Positions 18,789-28,351 of a stretch of 64,000 bases of DNA are shown in pieces. The stretch covers positions 17,494-81,493 of the forward strand of contig NZ_NJIG01000023.1 in the NCBI RefSeq assembly GCF_002209535.1, in the 5' to 3' direction. Made by a program: the position numbers and the translations under genes. This DNA is from Achromobacter marplatensis (GTDB lineage: Bacteria; Pseudomonadota; Gammaproteobacteria; Burkholderiales; Burkholderiaceae_B). The first letter of the stretch is position 1. Every line of letters begins with the position of its first letter. Under the pieces are notes generated by a model. The model ran no database searches and was not told where the DNA came from. It was given only the letters and a program-made list of their open reading frames with translations.

Positions 18789-20089
18789 CTTGCCGAGGGC
18801 TCCCCAGCTTGCTTGGGCCACAGCACCCACATCTGGCCCCGTTGTTTCATGCGGCCCGCCTGCTGACCGGCCTCGTCGCCGTAACCCCAGTAGAAGTCGG
18901 CACGCGCCGCGCCGCGGATGGCCGTGCCCGTATCCTGGGCGAACACCAGCCGCTGCAGCGGCCGGTCAGAGGCCGGGAACGTGGTGGCCAGATACACGGG
19001 GGTGCCCAACGGCACGAACGTAGCGTCGACTGCGACCGAGCGCTTGGGCGCCAGCGGGATCGCGTAAGCGCCCTTCGGACCTTGCTCGGGGTCGATGACC
19101 GGCTCTTCGCGGAAGAAGACGACCGCCGGATTGGCGTTCAACATTTCCTGCACGCGTTTCGGATTGCGCTGGGCCCAGGCGCGGATGTTCTGCATGGACG
19201 CCTGGTCGGCAGTCAGCTCGCCGCGGTCGATCAGCCAGCGGCCGATGGACACGTAGGGCTGGCCGTTGTGGTCGGCGTACGCCACGCGGATGGTCTTGCC
19301 GGCGTCGGGGCCGTCAGTCAGCTGCACGCGGCCCGAGCCCTGCACCTGCAGGAAGAAGTTGTCCACGGGGTCGTCCACCCACACCACGACGGGCGGGCGG
19401 CGGCCAGAGGACTCGATGGCGGCACGGGTGTCGTAGGGCACGACCCGCTTGCCCTCGAGCTTGCCGCGCACGCGCTTGCCGGCCAGATCCGGGTAGATCG
19501 ATCCCAGATCGATCGTCAGCAGGTCGGCGGGCACGGCGTACAGCGGCCACTGATGGTTACCGCCCTGGCGGCGCGAGCCGCGTACCAGAGGTTCGTAATA
19601 GCCCGTGACGGTATTGGTGGCTGGCTTGCCGTCGGCGGCATTCAGGCGCCACGGCTGCAGATAGGTCTGCAGGAAGCGGCGCACGCCCTCGGCGTCGCCT
19701 GCGGCCGGCGCCCGGGACGGGTCGACGGCGGCGGCGCACACGGGCTGCCAGGCGCGCGGCGTGGCGCGCGCAGGCGCGGCCAGGTTGCCGCTGGTGGGCC
19801 GCATCAGGCCGCGGCAGTTGCGCAGGAACAGCGGCCAGAACTGCGTCAGATCGTCGGACGACCAGCCCGGCATTTCGGACCAGGTCCCAGCCTTGAACTT
19901 GCCCGCCAGGGCACGCGGCGGCGTGTCCGGCAGGGCCGACAGCGACGGCACCACCAAGGGGCCGTCAGCCGCGGGGACGCGCGTGCCGGGCAGGCTGCCG
20001 GCATCGCCGGATTCAGGGGGGACGTCCGAGGGGGTGGAACATGCCGCCAACAGGACCGACAGCACGGACAGGCTAAGAATGCGCTTCAT
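18785..20089 (-). CDS. mltA: Membrane-bound lytic murein transglycosylase A
   Basis: This 434-residue lipoprotein has a lipobox (VLLAACS) close to the start, the MltA domain (VTGYYEPLVRGSRRQGG near residue 150) and a C-terminal 3D domain with the conserved FAQDTGTAIRGAARADFYWG containing catalytic Asp residues. It cleaves peptidoglycan strands with formation of anhydromuramic acid. It lies between apaG and the Ubi-family hydroxylase gene, both on the same strand. Confidence 0.94.
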   Translation of the reverse strand: MKRILSLSVLSVLLAACSTPSDVPPESGDAGSLPGTRVPAADGPLVVPSLSALPDTPPRALAGKFKAGTWSEMPGWSSDDLTQFWPLFLRNCRGLMRPTSGNLAAPARATPRAWQPVCAAAVDPSRAPAAGDAEGVRRFLQTYLQPWRLNAADGKPATNTVTGYYEPLVRGSRRQGGNHQWPLYAVPADLLTIDLGSIYPDLAGKRVRGKLEGKRVVPYDTRAAIESSGRRPPVVVWVDDPVDNFFLQVQGSGRVQLTDGPDAGKTIRVAYADHNGQPYVSIGRWLIDRGELTADQASMQNIRAWAQRNPKRVQEMLNANPAVVFFREEPVIDPEQGPKGAYAIPLAPKRSVAVDATFVPLGTPVYLATTFPASDRPLQRLVFAQDTGTAIRGAARADFYWGYGDEAGQQAGRMKQRGQMWVLWPKQAGEPSAR

Positions 20090-20125
20090 GAGCAGAGAAG
20101 AAAACGAGGCAACGGGCCGGGCCAT

Positions 20126-20500
20126 TCAGTGCAGGGTGCGCGGCATGGCCAGGACGAATTCGGAGATCGGCACTTCGAACGGAATCCCGTTCTCGCCGAC
20201 GCAGTGGTAGGTGCCGCGCATCGTGCCCACCGGGGTGGGCAGGGGACAGCCGCTGGTGTATTCGAAGGTCTCGCCGGGCGCAAGCAGGGGCTGCTGCCCC
20301 ACGATGCCCAGTCCGCGCACTTCCTGCACGCGCTGGTTGCCGTCGGTGATGACCCAGTGGCGGCTGATCACCTGGGCGGGATGCTCGCCGGTATTGGTGA
20401 TGCGCACGGTATAGGCAAACACGAATTGCTGTTCGCCGGGATCGGACTGTTCAGGCACGAAGCGCGGAGTGACAGAGACGCTCAGGTCGTAAGGTTTCAC
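20126..20500 (-). CDS. apaG: ApaG protein
   Basis: This 124-residue protein is the small ApaG/DUF525 beta-sandwich protein, whose function is not fully settled. Characteristic segments are TNTGEHPAQVISRHW, PLLAPGETFEYTSGCPL and GTMRGTYHC. The start is a GTG at 20500 preceded by an AGGA site; an upstream ATG would add 19 residues not seen in the family. It is followed by mltA on the same strand and is divergent from rpe. Confidence 0.92.
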   Translation of the reverse strand: MKPYDLSVSVTPRFVPEQSDPGEQQFVFAYTVRITNTGEHPAQVISRHWVITDGNQRVQEVRGLGIVGQQPLLAPGETFEYTSGCPLPTPVGTMRGTYHCVGENGIPFEVPISEFVLAMPRTLH

Positions 20501-20628
20501 AGTCCTTTCCTGTGTGGCTGGGCGCGGGGGCCGGAGAACGGCGCCGGACGCTTTCAAGACGCAGTTTTCAGACCCGTGGAACCGGGCTGTTCCCGATACC
20601 GCGCCTCAAACTGCAATAATGGCACATT

Positions 20629-21357
20629 ATGCCCTTCCCGACTCCGAACATCATGTCATCCTCCACGGCTTCCACCCGCATCACCCCCAGCATCCTGTCG
20701 GCTGACTTCGCCCGCCTGGGCGAGGAAGTCCGCAACGTCGTCGCCGCCGGCGCGGACTGGATCCACGTGGACGTGATGGACAACCACTATGTCCCCAACC
20801 TGACCATCGGCCCGATGGTGTGCGCGGCGATCCGCCCCCACGTCGAGGTGCCGATCGACGTGCACCTGATGGTCGAACCGGTGGACGACCTGGTCCCGAT
20901 GTTCGCCAAGGCCGGCGCCGACTACATCAGCTTCCACCCGGACGCCAGCCGCCACGTGGACCGCACGCTGTCCCTGATCCGCGAAAACGGCTGTAAGGCA
21001 GGCCTGGTGTTCAACCCCGCCACGCCGCTGACCTATCTGGACTACGTCATGGACAAGATCGACCTGGTCCTGATCATGTCGGTGAACCCCGGCTTTGGCG
21101 GCCAGAGCTTCATCCCCGGCGCACTGACCAAGCTGCGCGAGGCGCGCGCGAAGATCGACGCCTGGATGCAGGCCGGCGGCCAGGAAATCGTGCTGCAGGT
21201 GGACGGCGGCGTCAAAATCGACAACATCGCCGAAATCCGCCGTGCAGGCGCCGACACGTTCGTGGCCGGCTCGGCCATTTTCGGCAAGCCCGACTACGCG
21301 GGCATCATCACGTCCATGCGCGAACAGATCGCCATCGGCGAAACCACCGCCATCTGA
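20629..21357 (+). CDS. rpe: Ribulose-phosphate 3-epimerase
   Basis: This 242-residue TIM-barrel enzyme interconverts ribulose 5-phosphate and xylulose 5-phosphate. It has the family signatures ITPSILSADFARLGEE, the metal and catalytic segment HVDVMDNHYVPNLTIGP, MSVNPGFGGQ and VDGGV. The exact start is uncertain: the ATG at 20629 and one at 20653 are both possible, and neither has a clear ribosome-binding site. It is followed by gph after 13 bases. Confidence 0.94.
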   Translation: MPFPTPNIMSSSTASTRITPSILSADFARLGEEVRNVVAAGADWIHVDVMDNHYVPNLTIGPMVCAAIRPHVEVPIDVHLMVEPVDDLVPMFAKAGADYISFHPDASRHVDRTLSLIRENGCKAGLVFNPATPLTYLDYVMDKIDLVLIMSVNPGFGGQSFIPGALTKLREARAKIDAWMQAGGQEIVLQVDGGVKIDNIAEIRRAGADTFVAGSAIFGKPDYAGIITSMREQIAIGETTAI

Positions 21358-21370
21358 GGATCACGACGAC

Positions 21371-22078
21371 ATGACCGCTTTCCGCGCTGCGCTGCTGGAC
21401 CTGGACGGCACCCTGCTGGACTCCATCCCCGACCTGGCCTTCGCGGCCAACGCCATGCGCGTGGAGCTCGGCATGACCGCGCTGCGCGAAGACGTGGTGG
21501 CCACTTTCGTGGGCAAGGGCGTGGACAACCTGGTCCGCCGCAGCCTGGCGGGCAGCCTGGACGCGGCCGACCCGTCGGCCGCCGAGTTCGACCGCGCCCG
21601 CGAAGCCTTTTACCGCCACTACCACCTGGTCAACGGCGAACGCGCCCAGGTCTACCCCGGCGTCATCGAAGGCTTGAAGCACATGCGCGACCAGGGCCTG
21701 AAACTGGCCGTCGTCACCAACAAGCCCACCGAATTCACGCTGCCGCTGTTGCAGCGCACCGGTCTGGCGGGCTTTTTTGACGCGGTCGTCTGCGGCGACA
21801 CCTGCGCGCGCCGCAAGCCCGACCCCGACCAGGTGCTGCATGCCTGCGAACTGCTGGGCGTGGCGGTAACCGAAGCCGTGACCATCGGCGACTCGATCAA
21901 TGACGCGCAGGCGGGCCGTACGGCCGGCACGCAGGTCCTGGTCGTGCCTTACGGTTACAACGAAGGCCGTGACGTGCGCGAGCTGGATGTCGATGGTATA
22001 GTGGACACGCTTGTCAACGCCGCCCAGTGGGTGGCGCTCTGGAACCAAAACCAGAACGCCGCGAAAACCGTCTCCTGA
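21371..22078 (+). CDS. gph: Phosphoglycolate phosphatase
   Basis: This 235-residue HAD-superfamily phosphatase has motif I LLDLDGTLLDS, motif II VVTNKP, and the acidic motif GDSINDAQAG. Gph removes 2-phosphoglycolate. It lies between rpe and the trp leader in the usual betaproteobacterial order rpe-gph-trpEGDC. Confidence 0.93.
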   Translation: MTAFRAALLDLDGTLLDSIPDLAFAANAMRVELGMTALREDVVATFVGKGVDNLVRRSLAGSLDAADPSAAEFDRAREAFYRHYHLVNGERAQVYPGVIEGLKHMRDQGLKLAVVTNKPTEFTLPLLQRTGLAGFFDAVVCGDTCARRKPDPDQVLHACELLGVAVTEAVTIGDSINDAQAGRTAGTQVLVVPYGYNEGRDVRELDVDGIVDTLVNAAQWVALWNQNQNAAKTVS

Positions 22079-22134
22079 AACAGGGCCCGGGGCAGCTGAC
22101 AAACCCTGAATTCTCAAAGACTTATCCCGGATCA

Positions 22135-22209
22135 ATGAACGCTTACCCCCAGAACCAAATGCTCGGCGCCTCGTGGCGCTGGTGGCGTTTGTCTTCCGGG
22201 TGGCGATGA
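22135..22209 (+). CDS. trpL: trp operon leader peptide
   Basis: This 24-residue ORF lies 145 bases upstream of trpE. It contains four Trp codons, three of them clustered in SWRWWR at residues 13-18 and one near the end (GWR). A terminator hairpin begins about 60 bases downstream. This is the expected layout of a translated attenuation leader, in which ribosome stalling at Trp codons prevents the terminator from forming. An internal ATG (residue 9) is an alternative start. Confidence 0.85.
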   Translation: MNAYPQNQMLGASWRWWRLSSGWR

Positions 22210-22250
22210 TCCCTCCCGGCCCTGGACGCGTATGCCGCCTAGTGCCGTAG

Positions 22251-22264
22251 CTGTGTAAACACAG
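22251..22264 (+). promoter_or_regulatory. Small hairpin before the trp attenuator
   Basis: A perfect stem CTGTGT/ACACAG with a two-base loop lies between the trpL stop and the terminator. It may act in pausing or in the antiterminator structure; full folding was not done. Confidence 0.35.
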
Positions 22265-22268
22265 AGCC

Positions 22269-22303
22269 AAGCCCGGAACCAGTAACCTGGACCGGGCTTT
22301 TTT
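22269..22303 (+). terminator. trp attenuator terminator
   Basis: A stem with arms AAGCCCGG and CCGGGCTT is followed by a run of T. It lies between trpL and trpE and is the regulated terminator of the operon. Confidence 0.88.
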
Positions 22304-22354
22304 GTTGTGCGCCCGGTCTGAAAGCAAACACCAAATCGCTTACGAGACCCCGAC

Positions 22355-23875
22355 ATGACCGAAATCGAATTCAAGGCCCTCGCCGCGCAAGGCTACAACC
22401 GCATCCCGCTGGTCGCCGAGACCTATGCTGACCTGGACACCCCGCTGGGCATCTACCTGAAGCTGGCGCACGCGGGCCCGCTGGCCGGCCGCATGACCTG
22501 CCTGATGGAATCCGTGGTGGGCGGCGAGCGCTTTGGCCGCTATTCGTTCATCGGCCTGCCTGCCCGCACGGTGATCCGCGCCAGCGGCACCCTGACGGAA
22601 GTGCTGCACGACGGCCAGGTCGTGGAAACGCACGAAGGCGATCCCCTGGCCTTCATCGAGCAATACCAAGGCCGTTTCAAGGTCGCCCTGCGCCCGGGCA
22701 TGCCGCGCTTTTGCGGCGGCCTGGCCGGCTACTTCGGCTACGACACCGTGCGCCACATCGAGCCCTGCCTGGGCCCGGCGGTCAAACCCTTCCCGGCCGG
22801 CATGGAAGGCGGCACGCCCGACCTGATGCTGATGCACGTGGACGAACTGGTCATCGTGGACAACCTGGCCGGCCGCATCTACCTGATGGTCTACGCCGAC
22901 CCCAGCCAGCCCGAGTCCTATAGCCGCTCCCAGCAGCGCCTGCACGACCTGCGCGCCCGCCTGCGACGCCCGGTGGAAATTCCCTACAGCCACGCCAGCA
23001 TGCAGACCGAAGAGCGGCGCGACTTCAAGAAGGAAGACTATCTGGCGGCCGTGCACCGCGCCAAGGAACACATCGCCGCCGGCGACCTGATGCAGGTGCA
23101 GATCGGCCAGGTCATCGCCAAGCCCTTCCGCGATTCCCCGCTGTCCCTCTACCGCGCCCTGCGGTCGCTGAACCCCTCCCCCTACATGTACTTCTGGAAC
23201 TTCGGCGACTTCCAGGTCGTGGGTGCGTCGCCCGAGATCCTGGTGCGCCAGGAGCGCGTGGTGGACAACGGCGTGCCGAAGTCGCAGATCACCATCCGCC
23301 CGCTGGCCGGCACCCGCAAGCGCGGCGCCACGCCCGAGGAAGACGCGGCGCTGGCCGCTGAACTGAAGGCCGATCCCAAGGAAGTGGCCGAACACGTGAT
23401 GCTGATCGACCTGGCGCGCAACGACGTGGGCCGCGTGGCGGAAGTGGGCTCGGTGAAGGTCAGCGACACCATGGTCATCGAACGCTATTCGCACGTCATG
23501 CACTTGGTGTCCAACGTGACGGGCAACCTGAATCCCGGCATGAGCAGCATGGACGTACTGCGCGCGTCCTTCCCTGCCGGCACGCTGACGGGCGCGCCCA
23601 AGGTCGAAGCCATGAAGATCATCGATGAACTGGAACCCGTGCGCCGCGGCATCTACGGCGGCGCGGCCGGGTACCTCTCTTACGGCGGCGAAATGGACGT
23701 GGCCATCGCCATCCGCACCGGCGTCATCAAGGACGGCACGCTGTACGTGCAGGCCGCCGCCGGCATCGTGGCCGATTCCAACCCCGAAGCCGAATGGGCC
23801 GAAACGGAAGCCAAGGCCCGCGCGGTGCTGCGCGCGGCCGAACAGGTGCAGCACGGCCTGGACGAACCCATCTGA
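22355..23875 (+). CDS. trpE: Anthranilate synthase component I
   Basis: This 506-residue enzyme makes anthranilate from chorismate with ammonia provided by TrpG. It has the feedback-site region (LMESVVGGERFGRYSF near residue 50) and the chorismate-binding core in the C-terminal half (RPLAGTRKRGATPEED, DLARNDVGR, GTLTGAPKV). It is the first structural gene after the attenuator. Normal full length. Confidence 0.97.
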   Translation: MTEIEFKALAAQGYNRIPLVAETYADLDTPLGIYLKLAHAGPLAGRMTCLMESVVGGERFGRYSFIGLPARTVIRASGTLTEVLHDGQVVETHEGDPLAFIEQYQGRFKVALRPGMPRFCGGLAGYFGYDTVRHIEPCLGPAVKPFPAGMEGGTPDLMLMHVDELVIVDNLAGRIYLMVYADPSQPESYSRSQQRLHDLRARLRRPVEIPYSHASMQTEERRDFKKEDYLAAVHRAKEHIAAGDLMQVQIGQVIAKPFRDSPLSLYRALRSLNPSPYMYFWNFGDFQVVGASPEILVRQERVVDNGVPKSQITIRPLAGTRKRGATPEEDAALAAELKADPKEVAEHVMLIDLARNDVGRVAEVGSVKVSDTMVIERYSHVMHLVSNVTGNLNPGMSSMDVLRASFPAGTLTGAPKVEAMKIIDELEPVRRGIYGGAAGYLSYGGEMDVAIAIRTGVIKDGTLYVQAAAGIVADSNPEAEWAETEAKARAVLRAAEQVQHGLDEPI

Positions 23876-23919
23876 TCCCGGCCCCGCCCGAACCGAATAC
23901 CGCCCGCACGGAGAAAAAA

Positions 23920-24486
23920 ATGCTGTTGATGATCGATAACTACGACTCTTTTACCTACAACCTGGTCCAATACTTCGGCGAACTGGGCGAAGACGTGCGC
24001 GTCGCGCGCAACGACCAGATCACGCTGGAGGAGATCGCCGCCCTGAACCCCGACCGCATCTGCGTGTCGCCCGGGCCGTGCTCGCCGGCCGAAGCCGGCA
24101 TCTCGGTGGCCGCGATCCAGGCCTTTGCCGGCAAAAAGCCTATCCTGGGCGTGTGCCTGGGCCATCAGGCCATCGGCACGGCCTACGGCGGCGACATCGT
24201 CCGCGCCCAGCAGATCATGCACGGCAAGACGGTGAAGATCTCGCACACGGGCACCGACATCTTCACCGGCCTGCCCACCCCGTACACCGTGATCCGTTAC
24301 AACTCGCTGACTATCGACCCCGCCACCCTGCCCGACTGCCTGGCGGTGACGGCAACCGCGCCGGACGGCGACATCATGGGGGTCCGCCACAAGACGCTGC
24401 CCCTGTACGGAGTACAGTTCCACCCCGAATCCGTGCTCAGCGAACATGGCCACGCCCTGCTGCGCAATTTCCTGAACCTCGCCTGA
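23920..24486 (+). CDS. trpG: Anthranilate synthase component II (glutamine amidotransferase)
   Basis: This 188-residue class I amidotransferase supplies ammonia to TrpE. The catalytic Cys lies in ILGVCLGHQAIG, the His and Glu in QFHPESVLSEHG, and the oxyanion region in VSPGPCSPAEAG. A GGAG site precedes the ATG at 23920. It is a separate gene, not fused to trpD. Confidence 0.96.
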   Translation: MLLMIDNYDSFTYNLVQYFGELGEDVRVARNDQITLEEIAALNPDRICVSPGPCSPAEAGISVAAIQAFAGKKPILGVCLGHQAIGTAYGGDIVRAQQIMHGKTVKISHTGTDIFTGLPTPYTVIRYNSLTIDPATLPDCLAVTATAPDGDIMGVRHKTLPLYGVQFHPESVLSEHGHALLRNFLNLA

Positions 24487-24498
24487 GAAGGACGCATC

Positions 24499-25530
24499 GT
24501 GACGATTTCCCCCACCGAAGCGCTGACGCGCTGCATTGAACACCGCGAAATTTTCCACGACGAGATGCTGCATCTGATGCGCATGCTGATGCGCGGCGAG
24601 ATGTCTCCGCAGATCGCCAGCGCCCTGCTGATGGGCCTGCGCGTAAAAAAGGAAACCATCGGCGAGATCACCGCGGCCGCGCAGGTCATGCGCGAATTCG
24701 CCACCCCCGTCGTAACGCCGAATCCGCCGGATCTGCTGGATATGTGCGGCACCGGCGGCGACGGCAGCCACACGTTCAACATCTCGACTACCGCCATGTT
24801 CGTAGCGGCGGCGGCCGGCGTGCCGATCGCCAAGCACGGCAACCGCAGCGCCTCGTCCTCCAGCGGCAGCGCCGACGTGCTGGAAGCCCTGGGCGCCAAC
24901 CTGGTCCTGACGCCCGATGAGGTCGCCGAGTGCATCCAGGCTACCGGCATCGGCTTTATGTTCGCGCCCGCCCACCACGGCGCCATGAAGAATGTAGCGG
25001 CCGTGCGCAAGGAACTGGCCGTACGCACCATTTTCAACATCCTCGGGCCGCTGACCAACCCTGCGGGCGCCGCCAACCAGCTGATGGGCGTATTCCACCC
25101 CGACCTCGTCGGCATCCAGGTGCGCGTGCTGGAGCGCCTGGGTTCGCGCCATGTGCTGGTCGTGCACGGCAAGGACGGCATGGACGAAGCCTCGCTGGGC
25201 GGCGCCACGCTCGTGGGCGAACTGAAAGATGGTCAAATACGGGAATATGAAATCCACCCCGAAGACTACGGGCTATCCATGATGTCCAACCGGTCCATCA
25301 AGGTGTCCAATCGCGAGCAGTCGCGCGAACTTGTCATCGAAGCGCTGGACAATGTCGAGGGCACCGCGCGCGACATCGTTGCGCTCAATGCGGGGCTTGC
25401 CATCTATGCCGGCAATAAAGCCGATTCCATTCCCGAAGCCTTAGCGCTAGCATTTGAATTGATTGCCACCGGCGCGGCGCGAGCCAAGCTGGAAGAATTC
25501 TGCGCATATACCCGGAAATTCCAGAAATGA
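24499..25530 (+). CDS. trpD: Anthranilate phosphoribosyltransferase
   Basis: This 343-residue enzyme transfers phosphoribosyl to anthranilate. It has the PRPP-binding motif DMCGTGGDGSHTFNIST and the segment KHGNRSASSSSGSADVLEALG. It starts with GTG at 24499 behind AAGGA, 12 bases after trpG, and its stop overlaps the trpC start by four bases. Confidence 0.97.
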   Translation: MTISPTEALTRCIEHREIFHDEMLHLMRMLMRGEMSPQIASALLMGLRVKKETIGEITAAAQVMREFATPVVTPNPPDLLDMCGTGGDGSHTFNISTTAMFVAAAAGVPIAKHGNRSASSSSGSADVLEALGANLVLTPDEVAECIQATGIGFMFAPAHHGAMKNVAAVRKELAVRTIFNILGPLTNPAGAANQLMGVFHPDLVGIQVRVLERLGSRHVLVVHGKDGMDEASLGGATLVGELKDGQIREYEIHPEDYGLSMMSNRSIKVSNREQSRELVIEALDNVEGTARDIVALNAGLAIYAGNKADSIPEALALAFELIATGAARAKLEEFCAYTRKFQK

Positions 25531-26315
25531 ACGATATTCTTGCGAAGATCCTCGCCGTCAAGGTCGAGGAAGTCGCCGCCGCCCGCCAGATGCGCAGCGA
25601 AGCCGAAGTCCTGCGCGAAGCGCAGGCGCGCCAGGACGTGCGTGGCTTCGCCCAAGCCATCGAAGACAAGATTTCGCAGGGCAAGGCCGGCGTCATCGCT
25701 GAAATCAAGAAAGCGTCGCCCTCCAAGGGCGTGCTGCGCGAAACCTTCGCTCCCGCCGACATCGCCTCGACCTATGCCGTGCACGGCGCGGCCTGCCTGT
25801 CTGTGTTGACGGACGTGCAGTTCTTCCAGGGCTCGCACGACCACCTGCGCCAGGCGCGCGCCGCGTGCTCGCTGCCGGTGCTGCGGAAAGATTTCGTGAT
25901 CGACCCCTACCAGATCATCGCCGCCCGCGCGATGGGCGCGGACTGCGTGCTGCTGATCGTGGCCGCGCTGTCGCCGTCGCAATTGCGCGACTACGAAACG
26001 CTGGCAATGGAACTGGGCATGGACGTGCTTGTGGAAGTGCACGACGCGCGCGAGCTGGACGTGGCGCTGACCATGAAGACGCCGCTGCTGGGCATCAACA
26101 ACCGCAACCTGCGCACCTTCGAAACCAGCCTGAAGAACACGCTGGACCTCTTGCCCAACATCCCGGCGGGCAAGCGCGTCGTGACGGAAAGCGGCATCTT
26201 GAAGCCCGAAGACGTGAAACTGATGCGCGACCACAAGGTCAACGCGTTCCTGGTGGGCGAGGCCTTCATGCGCGCCAAAGACCCCGGCGCCGAACTCGCG
26301 CGCCTGGTCGGCTAA
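25527..26315 (+). CDS. trpC: Indole-3-glycerol phosphate synthase
   Basis: This 262-residue TIM-barrel enzyme forms indole-glycerol phosphate. Family segments are VIAEIKKASPSKGVLRE, VLTDVQFFQGS, LRKDFVIDPYQI and LGINNRNL. It overlaps trpD by ATGA. trpF, trpB and trpA are not in the window. Confidence 0.97.
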   Translation: MNDILAKILAVKVEEVAAARQMRSEAEVLREAQARQDVRGFAQAIEDKISQGKAGVIAEIKKASPSKGVLRETFAPADIASTYAVHGAACLSVLTDVQFFQGSHDHLRQARAACSLPVLRKDFVIDPYQIIAARAMGADCVLLIVAALSPSQLRDYETLAMELGMDVLVEVHDARELDVALTMKTPLLGINNRNLRTFETSLKNTLDLLPNIPAGKRVVTESGILKPEDVKLMRDHKVNAFLVGEAFMRAKDPGAELARLVG

Positions 26316-26330
26316 AGCCGCGTACCCAGG

Positions 26331-28214
26331 CTATCGCGCGCGCGGCAAACCCAACGCCGCCGCGCGCCGGTACACGGTGCTGCGGTGCACACCCAGCGCC
26401 CGCGCCGCGCGGCTGACATTGCCGCCGTGCGCGGCCAGTGCGGCGCGAACGGCAGCATCCGTCATCGATTGCAGATCTGCCGTGCCGCCTTCGGGCGGCG
26501 CGGCGACCGCATGCGCGTTGTCCGCCGCGGGCCGCAGTTCGGCGGGCAGCATGTCTGCATCAACCACGCCTGACGGCCCCGCCAACACATGCAAGGTGCG
26601 CAGCACGGCTACCAACTGCCGGTAGTTGCCCGGCCACGGGTAGGCCGCCAGCAGCGCTTCGATGGGCGGCGGCAACACCGGCCCCGCCCCCTGCGCCGCC
26701 CAGAGCGCGCGCAGCAATTCCAGACGGTCGGCACGCGCGCGTAGCGGCTCCAGCGTGACGGTGTATTCGGCGATACGGAAATACAGGTCGGGACGCACCG
26801 GCGCATCGGCGCCTTCGTGGGCCAGCGGACGGTGCGTGGCGCACACCAGCGCGAAATCCACCGGCACGGGCCGCGCCGCGCCCAGTGGCGACACCTCGCG
26901 CGTCTGCAACACGCGTAGCAACCGCGATTGCAGCATCAGCGGCATGTCGCCGATCTCATCCAGGAACAGCACGCCGCCGTGCGCCTGCCGCAGCAAACCC
27001 TTGCTGCCTTGACGCCGCGCCCCCGTGAACGCGCCATCCTCATAGCCGAACAATTCGGATTCGATCAGGCTTTCAGGCAAGGCGGCGCAGTTCACCGCCA
27101 CGAACGGGCCGGATGCCCGCTTGCCCCGCGAATGCAATTGGCGCGCAAAGACCTCTTTGCCCACGCCCGTTTCGCCTTGCAGCAAAATGGACACGCCCGC
27201 ATCTGACAGGTGCACGGCGCGCGCCAGTGCGCCAAGTGTGGCGGCGTCGAAACTGGGTGCGGCCGGGCGCGTGACATCGATGCTTGGCAAGGCCGGCGCC
27301 ACCGGCTGCGGCGCACGCGCACGCGGCAGTCGCAGCCGCGCGTGGTAGCTCGCGCCCGTGCGAGTATGCACGCGGCCCGCGGCATCGGGGCAACGTTCCA
27401 GTACACCATCGAAGACATCGCTGTAGCGGTACACCCCCAACGCCGTTGCGGCCAGCCCCAGCGCCTGCAAGGCACGGCGGTTGGCGCCAATCAGCACATC
27501 ACCCTGAAACGCCAACAGGCCTTCGCCTGGTGCGCCCAGGCCGGAATGGTGGTCGTGCAGCCGCAGCACGGCATGGTGCTCATAGGCTTGTTCAAACAAG
27601 CGGTGTTCGATCAGATCGACCGCGGCGCGCACCAGCGCCAGGACGTCGGGACGGATGTCGCGCGCCTGGCTGGATAAATCCAGCACGCCGAGCGTTCGGC
27701 CTTCGCTATCGGTAATGGGCACCGCCGCGCAAGTCAGGATGCGATTGGGTTCGAAGTAGTGTTCCGCGCCATGCACGGTAATGGGCCGGCCTTCGACCAG
27801 CGCGGTGCCGATGGCGTTGGTGCCGGCGGCGGCTTCGTCCCACGGTGCGCCGGGCATCAGCGCCACGCGCGACGCCCGGCTGGCGAACCCCGCATCGCCG
27901 TCGCTATCCAGCACCAGCCCTTGGGCGTCGGACAGAATCACCAGATTGCCGCTGCCGCCCGCCTCGCGACGGAGATACGACATGGCGGGTTCGGACAGCC
28001 TGCGCAGCGCTTCGTTGCGCTGCTGGGCTTCGCGCAGTTCGCCTTGCGTCATGAGTTCGGCACGGCGCACGCCACGCATGTCGAAGCCCAGGTCCGCGCA
28101 ACGGCGCCAGGATCGAAGGATGGGTTCGGCAACGATGCCGCCCGGCACCGCCCCCTGCTGGTTGAACAGCAGGCGCGCTTGCGTCAGCGCGTGCTGACGA
28201 GAATGAGTGGCCAT
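26331..28214 (-). CDS. Sigma-54-dependent Fis-family activator, AcoR type
   Basis: This 627-residue activator has an N-terminal sensory region with a GAF-like domain (residues about 60-220), an AAA+ domain (Walker A LLQGETGVGKE, the sigma-54 contact loop DGAFTGA, and the FLDEIGDMP segment) and a C-terminal Fis-type helix-turn-helix (GNVSRAARALGVHRSTVYRR). It is divergent from an aldehyde dehydrogenase gene that has a sigma-54 promoter, so it is the likely activator. The layout matches AcoR, the regulator of acetoin or alcohol catabolism. Confidence 0.92.
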   Translation of the reverse strand: MATHSRQHALTQARLLFNQQGAVPGGIVAEPILRSWRRCADLGFDMRGVRRAELMTQGELREAQQRNEALRRLSEPAMSYLRREAGGSGNLVILSDAQGLVLDSDGDAGFASRASRVALMPGAPWDEAAAGTNAIGTALVEGRPITVHGAEHYFEPNRILTCAAVPITDSEGRTLGVLDLSSQARDIRPDVLALVRAAVDLIEHRLFEQAYEHHAVLRLHDHHSGLGAPGEGLLAFQGDVLIGANRRALQALGLAATALGVYRYSDVFDGVLERCPDAAGRVHTRTGASYHARLRLPRARAPQPVAPALPSIDVTRPAAPSFDAATLGALARAVHLSDAGVSILLQGETGVGKEVFARQLHSRGKRASGPFVAVNCAALPESLIESELFGYEDGAFTGARRQGSKGLLRQAHGGVLFLDEIGDMPLMLQSRLLRVLQTREVSPLGAARPVPVDFALVCATHRPLAHEGADAPVRPDLYFRIAEYTVTLEPLRARADRLELLRALWAAQGAGPVLPPPIEALLAAYPWPGNYRQLVAVLRTLHVLAGPSGVVDADMLPAELRPAADNAHAVAAPPEGGTADLQSMTDAAVRAALAAHGGNVSRAARALGVHRSTVYRRAAALGLPRAR

Positions 28215-28238
28215 GCGTGTCTCCTAGGACAGGCGTTC

Positions 28239-28267
28239 TGCGACACCTGTTCCGCGACAATGTCGCA
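28239..28267 (+). promoter_or_regulatory. Candidate AcoR upstream activating sequence
   Basis: TGCGACA at 28239-28245 and TGTCGCA at 28261-28267 form a perfect inverted repeat. Inside it GCGACAATGTCGC (28254-28266) is a second near-perfect palindrome. The site lies about 113 bases upstream of the -24 element, a usual distance for enhancer binding by such activators. Confidence 0.5.
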
Positions 28268-28351
28268 AAAAACGGCAGTTGCCCGGGGTTGCGCGGGCTG
28301 ATCAACTTTCGCACGTGAGAGCGCGCGCTGTCCAGCGGGGAAGCCCGCAGG

